Assembly (NCBI GenBank): GCA_002373755.1
Contig: DFJU01000014.1
Span: 1-11,301, forward strand
Direction of reading: 5' to 3'
DNA from: Bacteroidales bacterium UBA3663
GTDB taxonomy: Bacteria > Bacteroidota > Bacteroidia > Bacteroidales > UBA3663
Length of the DNA stretch: 11,301 nucleotides
The position numbers were made by a program, and so were the translations under genes. Below, in pieces: positions 1 through 5,550 of the stretch. The notes under the pieces were generated by a model. It saw nothing but the letters and a program-made list of their open reading frames with translations. It searched no databases and was not told where the DNA came from. How positions within the stretch are numbered: position 1 is the first letter of the stretch; each line of letters opens with the position of its first letter.

Positions 1-133
1 CATGGGTCTGCCCTGCCCCAACATCTTCGCCGGCGGAATGAACATGCACGGCCGCTTCGAATATGTGCCGATCCAGAGCATGGAAAAGGCAATGATGACA
101 ATCGTGAACATCTGTAAAATCGTGGGAAAATAA
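1..133 (+). CDS. pepT: Peptidase T, C-terminal end (partial)
   Basis: Reading from base 2, the frame is open from the window edge to the TAA at 131-133 and gives the last 43 residues of a protein. The stretch [11 protein letters not shown], followed by a [12 protein letters not shown] segment and a final helix containing SMEKAM, matches the C-terminus of peptidase T. This is a cytoplasmic zinc aminotripeptidase of the M20 family that removes the N-terminal residue from tripeptides. The HG of that segment corresponds to a conserved His-Gly of the family's C-terminal region. The metal-binding residues lie upstream of the window. The family assignment rests on this well-conserved tail only. The gene runs in the same direction as aroA, 201 bp upstream of it. 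Confidence 0.88.
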   Translation, partial: MGLPCPNIFAGGMNMHGRFEYVPIQSMEKAMMTIVNICKIVGK

Positions 134-228
134 GGAACTGGAAAAAGGGAAAGGATTTCAACGACAAATCAAACTGCCACCGCAGCATTCGTCCCTTTCA
201 CTTTGCCCCTCGGCTAAAGCCTCGTCTT

Positions 229-266
229 CTCGCTGAACGATTATCAATCGTTCTGACCGCTGCGAG
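229..266 (+). terminator. Hairpin downstream of pepT (possible terminator or attenuator)
   Basis: GAACGATT (235-242) and AATCGTTC (246-253) form a perfect 8-bp stem with a 3-nt ATC loop. An outer stem of CTCGC (229-233) with GCGAG (262-266) can close around it across an asymmetric bulge. No T-tract follows directly; the sequence continues GACCCTTTCACT. It could therefore end pepT transcription, attenuate aroA, or be part of a dispersed intergenic repeat. The pairing is seen in the sequence; the role is inferred. Confidence 0.45.
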
Positions 267-268
267 GA

Positions 269-334
269 CCCTTTCACTCCCCTTTTACTCCCTTTTTACT
301 TCCTTTTTACTTCCCTTTTACTTCCCTTAAAAAT
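269..334 (+). repeat. 11-bp tandem repeat abutting the aroA start
   Basis: Six consecutive 11-nt units fill this stretch without a gap: CCCTTTCACTC (269-279), CCCTTTTACTC (280-290), CCTTTTTACTT (291-301), CCTTTTTACTT (302-312), CCCTTTTACTT (313-323) and a degenerate CCCTTAAAAAT (324-334). The next three bases are the aroA ATG. The array is almost purely pyrimidine on the coding strand. Changes in unit number would alter the aroA leader without touching the reading frame. A related set of units precedes the gene at 5551. Confidence 0.85.
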
Positions 335-1798
335 ATGATTTACCAACTCTTTGCAGGAAATATGGCCGACAGCGGCCGCATCAGCCTGCCCGCATCGAAA
401 AGCCTGTCCAACCGCGCGCTCATCCTCAAGGCTCTGTGCGACGGCCAATGCCAGCTGCACAACGTGAGCGACTGCGACGACACGCGCGTCATGCTGCAAG
501 CCTTCGAGCAGCCAATTTCGTCGGCCGACGGGCCAGTCACCATCGACATCGGTGCCGCCGGAACCTCGATGCGCTTCCTCACGGCCTACTACGCGACCCG
601 ACCCGGCAGCGACATCCTGCTCACCGGCAGCCAGCGCATGAAGCAACGCCCCATTGGCATCCTGGTCGATGCGCTACGCGGATTGGGCGCCGACATCGAA
701 TATGCCGAAGCCGACGGTTTCCCGCCGCTCCACATCCGTGGCAAGCAGCTCGACGGCGGCGAAATGAGCATCGACGGCAGCACATCGAGCCAATACATCT
801 CGGCCCTGCTCATGGTGGCCCCGACGTTGAAGAACGGCCTCACGCTCACCCTGACGGGCGCGGTGACAAGCCGCCCATACATCGAGATGACGCTCGCCAT
901 GATGCGCCAGTTCGGTGTCGAGAGCAGTTTTACGGCCAATGTGATTGACGTGCGTCCGCAGAGCTACTCGGCACGCGAATATACCGTCGAAAGCGACTGG
1001 AGCGCCGCCTCCTACTGGTACGAAATCCTGGCTCTGAGCCGACAGACATCGGCCACGACGCAGCCGCTACGCGAATTCCAGCTGCTCGGACTGCACAGCG
1101 ACAGTCTGCAAGGCGACTGCGCCATCGCCCGCTACTTCGACGAACTCGGCATCCAGACCGAATTTACTGCCGATGGGGCAAAACTATCGGCCAACGGAAA
1201 ACCGCTCCCCCAAAGCGTGAAGTGGAATCTGGCCAACCAGCCGGACCTCGCCCAGACGCTCGTCGTGACCTGCTGCGGCCTCGGTGTGGCGTTCACCATC
1301 GACGGCCTGCACACGCTGCGCATCAAGGAGACCGACCGCCTGGTGGCGTTGCAGAACGAGCTGCGCAAGTGCGGCTACGTGGTCGAGGTGAAGGGCGACG
1401 ACACAATGACGTGGAACGGCCAGACCTGTCCGCTCGACGAGCCGGTAATGATTCGCACCTACAAGGACCACCGCATGGCGATGTCGTTCGCGCCATTGGC
1501 CATCACGATGTACAACCGCTTCGGGCACGACATGGAGGCTGCGGCCGATCAGGATGCGCTCTACATCCATCATCCCGAGGTGGTCAGCAAGTCGTACCCG
1601 ACGTTCTGGAACGACCTGCGCAGCGTGGGCATCGACATCGGCGAAATCGACAAGGGCGGCGAGGCGTTCATGGCCGACCGCAAGCGCACGATGCAGCACG
1701 CGGCCAACGTGCACCGTAGGGCGAAATTCATCGTCAACGCGCTGATTTTCGTTGCATTGGCCACAATTATCCTGATTGTTATTTCTTGTCTGATATGA
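335..1798 (+). CDS. aroA: 3-phosphoshikimate 1-carboxyvinyltransferase (EPSP synthase) with C-terminal membrane tail
   Basis: EPSP synthase joins shikimate-3-phosphate and phosphoenolpyruvate in the sixth step of the shikimate pathway, in the cytoplasm. The 487-aa product shows the family signatures in order: SKSLSNR at 21-27 with the substrate-binding Lys22, GTSMR at 76-80, the phosphate-binding STSSQ loop near 149-153, PDLAQT with the catalytic Asp near 304, KETDR at 331-335, TYKDHRMAM at 375-383, and VSKSYP with Lys419. The enzyme part ends near residue 435, the usual family length. About 50 further in-frame residues follow: a basic stretch (DRKRT...HRRAK) and a hydrophobic segment (about 465-487) that looks like a tail anchor. 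Met446 (ATG at 1670) could be a separate internal start. Phe81 stands where E. coli AroA has Pro101. The ATG at 335 follows directly on the tandem array. The stop overlaps the next gene by four bases, so coupled translation is likely. Confidence 0.95.
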   Translation: MIYQLFAGNMADSGRISLPASKSLSNRALILKALCDGQCQLHNVSDCDDTRVMLQAFEQPISSADGPVTIDIGAAGTSMRFLTAYYATRPGSDILLTGSQRMKQRPIGILVDALRGLGADIEYAEADGFPPLHIRGKQLDGGEMSIDGSTSSQYISALLMVAPTLKNGLTLTLTGAVTSRPYIEMTLAMMRQFGVESSFTANVIDVRPQSYSAREYTVESDWSAASYWYEILALSRQTSATTQPLREFQLLGLHSDSLQGDCAIARYFDELGIQTEFTADGAKLSANGKPLPQSVKWNLANQPDLAQTLVVTCCGLGVAFTIDGLHTLRIKETDRLVALQNELRKCGYVVEVKGDDTMTWNGQTCPLDEPVMIRTYKDHRMAMSFAPLAITMYNRFGHDMEAAADQDALYIHHPEVVSKSYPTFWNDLRSVGIDIGEIDKGGEAFMADRKRTMQHAANVHRRAKFIVNALIFVALATIILIVISCLI

Positions 1799-2286
1799 TT
1801 ATCGTGCTCTATCTTCTGGTGCTGATCGGCGGATTGGCACTGCTCGTGTTCGGACTGTCGCTCATCGGCCATAAACGCTACGAAAAGCGCGTAGAGGAAG
1901 GCACGGCCAAGCCCGACGAGACTTCTCCGTTTGAGGTGACAAAGGATGTGCCGGCTGAATGCTGCGGCCAACACGCCACGTGCGAACGCGATTCGCTGCT
2001 GGCTGCCGTGTCGAAGGAAATCATCTACTACGACGACGAGGAGCTGGATGCCTACAAGGGCATTGCGGCCGATGCCTATACCGACGAACAGACAGACCAG
2101 TTCGCGCAGATCTTCTACGAACTGAAGGAGGTCGAGGTGGCCGGATGGGTGCGCTCGCTGCAACTACGCGGCATCGAACTGCCCGACGGCATACGCGACG
2201 AGGTGCTGCTCGTGGTGCGCGAACGCCGTTTCCAGCCTGTCGGCGAGGGCGGCGACCATTCGGAGGATAGGGTCAAGCAATCCTGA
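1795..2286 (+). CDS. Membrane-anchored conserved hypothetical protein with CCGxHxxC motif
   Basis: This is a 163-aa protein whose function I cannot name. I chose the ATG at 1795 because it overlaps the aroA stop as ATGA, a typical coupled start; an in-frame TTG at 1786 would add only three residues. Residues 2-24 form one hydrophobic helix, followed by a basic HKRYEKR stretch, so the rest is probably cytoplasmic. A Cys-Cys-Gly-x-His-x-x-Cys cluster (C56, C57, H60, C63) could bind a metal. An acidic region (YYDDEELD) comes next, and then a stretch including AGWVRSLQLRGIELP that resembles proteins conserved in Bacteroidales, some of which I recall being loosely labelled 'phospholipase'. I see no lipase motif. 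The last 15 or so residues are charged and look disordered. The tight coupling to aroA suggests co-production with the AroA membrane tail. Confidence 0.8.
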   Translation: MIIVLYLLVLIGGLALLVFGLSLIGHKRYEKRVEEGTAKPDETSPFEVTKDVPAECCGQHATCERDSLLAAVSKEIIYYDDEELDAYKGIAADAYTDEQTDQFAQIFYELKEVEVAGWVRSLQLRGIELPDGIRDEVLLVVRERRFQPVGEGGDHSEDRVKQS

Positions 2287-2302
2287 CAGACCCTCTCCCC
2301 AG

Positions 2303-2324
2303 CCCTCCCCCTTAATGGGGAGGG
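2303..2324 (+). terminator. GC-rich hairpin after the small membrane protein gene
   Basis: CCCTCCCC (2303-2310) pairs perfectly with GGGGAGGG (2317-2324) around a CTTAAT loop, 17 bp after the stop codon at 2286. The CCCTCTCCCC at 2291-2300 is a second, imperfect copy of the left arm. No T-run follows (TGCATTGGTTTGC), so it is not a standard intrinsic terminator. It may be an intergenic repeat that also stabilises or ends the aroA transcript. Confidence 0.5.
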
Positions 2325-2390
2325 TGCATTGGTTTGCTCCGGAAGATAAAAAACTCATTATTGGCCGAAAAGTTTTTCCGTGATAAAGAA

Positions 2391-2530
2391 ATTTTTTCGT
2401 GTTCTTTCGTGAATTTCGTGGTTATAAAATCTCAACTATTTGAGAATTCCGAGAATTTCCGTTCTTTCCGTGAATTCCGTGGCAAAGATTTTTTCGTGTC
2501 CTTTCGTGAATTTCGTGGTTATAAAAAATC
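2391..2530. repeat. Dispersed-type repeat, two full copies and one diverged copy
   Basis: Copy A (2391-2431) and copy B (2488-2530) both read ATTTTTTCGTG, then TTTCGTGAATTTCGTGG, then TTATAAAA. They differ by one base and a 2-nt length change and lie 97 bp apart. A diverged copy (TTCTTTCCGTGAATTCCGTGG) sits between them at 2462-2482. Half-copies occur at 2371-2383 and 2541-2557, the last running over the start codon of the next gene. From memory, similar sequence is common between genes in Bacteroidetes and gives spurious 'FREFRG' translations. Confidence 0.75.
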
Positions 2531-2550
2531 CGTAGTTAAAAATTCATTTC

Positions 2551-5433
2551 GTGGTTAGAACAATTACAAATAAATGTATCTGTGGTGCGCTGGTGCTGGT
2601 GACGGCATTGGCATTGGCTGCATGCAAATCGAACACGAAACTGAACCGTGGCGTCGCCGGATTGACCACGAAATACAACATCCACTTCAACGGCGAGGAG
2701 GCATACCGTCAGAGCCTCAAGTCGATGGAGGAAAACACCTCGAAGGACGACTATTCGACGCAGCTGAAACTGCATCCGCTCTACTATCAGCTGGGCGAAA
2801 AACCGGGCTCATCGTTCGACGCAGCCATCGAGAAGTGCAAGAAGTGCGTCCAGACGAAGAGCATCAGCAACAAGCCGAAACGCAAGGCCAAATCGACGCC
2901 CGAATACCGTCTGTGGCTCACGCGCGGCGAATACAACCCCTACATGCACAACGCATGGCTGCTGTCGGGCAGGGCACAGTTCTACAACGCCGACTTCGAC
3001 GCCGCGCAATCGACCTTCAACTACGTCATCCGCCACTTCTGGTGGAAGCCGTTGGCCATCGACGAAAGCCACATCTGGAAGGCGCGGATGTTTGCCCTGC
3101 GCGGCGAACGCTTCTCGGCCGAGAGCGAACTGGCACTCGTCATCCCGCGCAAGCAATACAACTCGCAGCGACAGCTCAACGGCATCGACAAATACCACCA
3201 ACTACCCCTGCGCCTGCAACGGCTTTTCAGTCTGGCTCAGGCCGAAATAATCTTGGCCGATGAGGGTCACGAGGCCGAGGCAATTCCCTATCTGGAGAAG
3301 GCCAAACGCGGATTTTCGACCAAGGTGCAGCGCATCCGCAGCGACTTCTTCATCGCCCAGCTGCATGAGGGCAACGGCCAATGGAACGAAGCCTACAAGA
3401 GCTACGGCCGCATCGTGCGACAGGCGCGCGACTACAAGACGCAGTTCAACGCAAGGCTGGCACGGGTGCGCGTCATGGCACGTCACGAAAAGGGTTTTAC
3501 GGCCAACGAGAAGCAGCTGAAGAAGGTCGAGAAGCGGCTGAACCGCCTGCGCTGGCAGGCCCGCAACGAGGAATATCAGGACCAGATCTACACCGCATTG
3601 GCCGAAATCTCGCTCATGCGGCGCGACACGATGGAAGCCATCGAACGCTACGAATTGGCCATCGAAAAAAGCACGCGCGGCGGCATGGAGAAGGCGGCTG
3701 CGGCATTGGCCCTGGGCGAAATCACCTTCCGGCGCGGCGACTACGTGAGGGCGCAGAAGGCATACGCGGCGGCGATGGGCATCATCAAGGAGGACTACAA
3801 GGGATATGACGAAATCAAGCAGCTGTCGGCCGTGCTCGACGAACTGCAGACGCACGCCGAAACCGTCCAGCTGCAGGACAGCCTGCTGCACCTTGCCACA
3901 TTGGACGAAAAGGAGCTATACAAGGTCATCGACAAGATTATCAGCGACTTAATCAAAAAAGAGAAGGAGGAGGCCGAAAAAGAGGCCATCGCCAACTATG
4001 AGGAACGACGCAGCCTGCAGGTCGATCCGTTGGCCCAGAAGACCGAACAGCAGCCGACCGTCGGAAAGGTAGATAAATCGTGGTATTTCTACAATCCGAG
4101 CATCATCAGCCAGGGCAAGAGCGAGTTCCAGCGCAAGTGGGGTTCGCGCAAGCCGGAGGACAACTGGCGCCGCAGGAACAAGACCGAGACCTATTCGTTC
4201 GACAACGATGAGGCATCGGCCGACAGCACAACGATGGACAACGACAGCATCGAGGCATCGGCCAACGACAGCCTTGAAACGGCGGCGACGGAACCATCGG
4301 CCGAAGAAGAAAACATCGGCGAAAATCCTGAATTCGACGAGAACGACGTCAGCGACCCGCACAAGCGCGCCTACTACCTGAGCCAGATTCCGCGCACCGA
4401 AGAGGACGTGGCCAACGCCAACAAGCTCATCGAGGAGGGTCTCTACAACGAGGGCAAGATAATCAACGAGAAACTGGAGAATTTCCCGCTCGCCATACGC
4501 ACGTTCGAGGCGATGGAGCAGCGCTATCCGACGTCGGAATACAGGCTTGAGGCTTACTACGCGATTTACCTCATGTACATGAGAATGAACGACTTGGCCA
4601 ATGCCGAAATCTACAAGCGCAGGCTCATCGAATCGTTCCCCGAGTCGAACTACGGCATCGCATTGGCCGACCCGAACTACCTCGACAACATGCGCGCCAT
4701 GGCCAAGGGTCAGGACTCGCTCTACATCCGCACCTACGCGGCCTACCTGAACAGCGCGGCCGACACCGTACACCACAACTACGAGTTCGTGCACGACAAG
4801 TGGCCGCTCTCGCCGCTGATGCCGAAATTCCTCTTCCTCCACGCACTCAGCTACGTGCAGCAGGGCGACATCACCGCCTTCAAGGAGGCCCTCGAACAGC
4901 TCACCGCGACCTACCCCGAGAGCGACGTATCGCCATTGGCCAGCCTCATGGTCAAGGGCATCCACGAGGGGCGCAACGTGCAGACGGGCGACGTGCCACG
5001 CGGCATGATGTGGGGCGCATCGCTCCGACAGGCCGGCGACAGCACCGCACTCGACACTACGCGGATGTTTGTGGACGATGACGACGCGCCGCACCTGCTG
5101 CTGCTCACCTTCAAGACCGACTCGCTGAACCAGAACGACCTGCTCTTCGAGGTGGCCAAGTTCAACTTCGAGAACTATCTGGTGCGCGACTTCGACCTCG
5201 AAATCATCAACACCGGCGGCGGACTTTCAGTGCTGGTAATCAGCGGATTCGGCAACCTGGACGAACTACTCGACTACCACGACAGGATGGACCGCTCGCA
5301 GTCGCTTCTGCTGCCCGACGGCATCGTACAGATCGACATCAACGAGCCGAATTTCCGCGCCCTGCTCGCCGGCCGCACCTTCGAGGAGTATTTCGAATGG
5401 GCGAAAGCAACGTATGGGGAAGGCGAAGAGTAG
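2551..5433 (+). CDS. PorW/SprE-like TPR outer-membrane lipoprotein
   Basis: The 960-aa product starts at GTG 2551; an in-frame stop at 2533-2535 rules out any longer form. The signal peptide ends in a lipobox LAAC with Cys25. The next residues (TKYNIHFNGEEAY, about 40-52) and WYFYNPS (511-517) followed by EDNWRRRNK (536-544) match my recollection of the PorW/SprE family. These are TPR lipoproteins of the Bacteroidetes envelope that support type IX secretion and gliding in some species. TPR-like helical pairs lie around 129-165, 229-300, 344-420, 640-705 and 754-800. An acidic, Ser/Thr-rich linker fills about 545-615, and a globular C-terminal domain (about 850-960) ends the chain. Homologues may also occur where no type IX system exists, so the local role is uncertain. 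The spacer structure suggests transcription separate from aroA. Confidence 0.72.
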   Translation: MVRTITNKCICGALVLVTALALAACKSNTKLNRGVAGLTTKYNIHFNGEEAYRQSLKSMEENTSKDDYSTQLKLHPLYYQLGEKPGSSFDAAIEKCKKCVQTKSISNKPKRKAKSTPEYRLWLTRGEYNPYMHNAWLLSGRAQFYNADFDAAQSTFNYVIRHFWWKPLAIDESHIWKARMFALRGERFSAESELALVIPRKQYNSQRQLNGIDKYHQLPLRLQRLFSLAQAEIILADEGHEAEAIPYLEKAKRGFSTKVQRIRSDFFIAQLHEGNGQWNEAYKSYGRIVRQARDYKTQFNARLARVRVMARHEKGFTANEKQLKKVEKRLNRLRWQARNEEYQDQIYTALAEISLMRRDTMEAIERYELAIEKSTRGGMEKAAAALALGEITFRRGDYVRAQKAYAAAMGIIKEDYKGYDEIKQLSAVLDELQTHAETVQLQDSLLHLATLDEKELYKVIDKIISDLIKKEKEEAEKEAIANYEERRSLQVDPLAQKTEQQPTVGKVDKSWYFYNPSIISQGKSEFQRKWGSRKPEDNWRRRNKTETYSFDNDEASADSTTMDNDSIEASANDSLETAATEPSAEEENIGENPEFDENDVSDPHKRAYYLSQIPRTEEDVANANKLIEEGLYNEGKIINEKLENFPLAIRTFEAMEQRYPTSEYRLEAYYAIYLMYMRMNDLANAEIYKRRLIESFPESNYGIALADPNYLDNMRAMAKGQDSLYIRTYAAYLNSAADTVHHNYEFVHDKWPLSPLMPKFLFLHALSYVQQGDITAFKEALEQLTATYPESDVSPLASLMVKGIHEGRNVQTGDVPRGMMWGASLRQAGDSTALDTTRMFVDDDDAPHLLLLTFKTDSLNQNDLLFEVAKFNFENYLVRDFDLEIINTGGGLSVLVISGFGNLDELLDYHDRMDRSQSLLLPDGIVQIDINEPNFRALLAGRTFEEYFEWAKATYGEGEE

Positions 5434-5454
5434 TGGTATCGTTCCTTTCACCCC

Positions 5455-5501
5455 TGAGACGTTTCATGAGACGTTTCATGAGACGTTTCATGAAACGTCT
5501 C
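5455..5501. repeat. Three 12-bp tandem repeats ending in a perfect palindrome
   Basis: TGAGACGTTTCA occurs three times head to tail (5455-5466, 5467-5478, 5479-5490) and is followed by TGAAACGTCTC (5491-5501). The last direct unit and this inverted half make a perfect 22-bp palindrome at 5480-5501, preceded by two extra left arms. Any of the three left arms can pair with the single right arm, so alternative hairpins are possible. No T-tract follows. It may be a dispersed repeat that also acts as a 3' boundary of the TPR lipoprotein transcript. Confidence 0.85.
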
Positions 5502-5516
5502 TACTCCTATTAAAAT

Positions 5517-5550
5517 CCCTTTGAATACCCTTTAATTATCCCTTTAAATA
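5517..5550 (+). repeat. CCCTTT tandem units abutting the start at 5551
   Basis: CCCTTTGAATA (5517-5527), CCCTTTAATTAT (5528-5539) and CCCTTTAAATA (5540-5550) follow one another, and the last ends at the base before ATG 5551. Spacing and placement match the array before aroA, although the 3' half of each unit differs (A/T-rich here, ACTT there). Confidence 0.75.

Larger units (their letters stand above)
134..334. other. pepT-aroA spacer with hairpins and repeats
   Basis: This 201-bp spacer has no convincing gene. It holds an isolated CCCTTTCACTT unit at 193-203, a small inverted repeat (GGCT 212-215 with AGCC 218-221), a strong hairpin at 229-266, and an 11-bp tandem array at 269-334. I see no clear Bacteroidetes promoter of the TTTG/TAnnTTTG type. 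Confidence 0.6.
2287..2550. other. Repeat-filled spacer before the TPR lipoprotein gene
   Basis: This 264-bp spacer is much richer in A+T than the genes on either side. It contains a C-rich/G-rich hairpin near its left end, one copy of the TTGGCCGA octamer (2361-2368) and a family of TTCGTGAATTTCGTGG repeats. An open frame across it (2334-2558) is only the translation of those repeats and is not a gene. No Bacteroidetes-type promoter stands out. Confidence 0.6.
5434..5550. other. Spacer with palindromic and CCCTTT repeats
   Basis: A 117-bp spacer made almost wholly of short repeats: a 12-bp tandem array closing in a perfect palindrome (5455-5501), then CCCTTT-type units running to the next start codon (5517-5550). 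Neither part resembles a promoter I can name. No small gene is evident. Confidence 0.6.

Noticed and set aside
269..334. CRISPR-like array
   Set aside because: The 11-bp units are contiguous with no spacers and no cas genes are present; it is a simple tandem repeat.
436..948. 170-aa plus-strand open frame inside aroA
   Set aside because: It is in another frame of a well-supported enzyme and gives an Arg/His/Pro-rich composition typical of frame-shifted GC-rich DNA.
1786..1794. TTG start for the small membrane protein
   Set aside because: The ATG nine bases later overlaps the aroA stop as ATGA, which is the more usual coupled start; the extra MSD adds nothing.
2334..2558. 74-aa open frame with FREFRG-like repeats
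   Set aside because: The peptide is the translation of the intergenic nucleotide repeats, and the frame runs into the next gene's start; not a credible protein.
3949..5094. Long 381-aa open frame on the minus strand inside the TPR lipoprotein gene
   Set aside because: It lies opposite a gene with clear motifs and strong codon bias. Its translation is Val/Arg/His-rich without domains, as expected of an antisense shadow.
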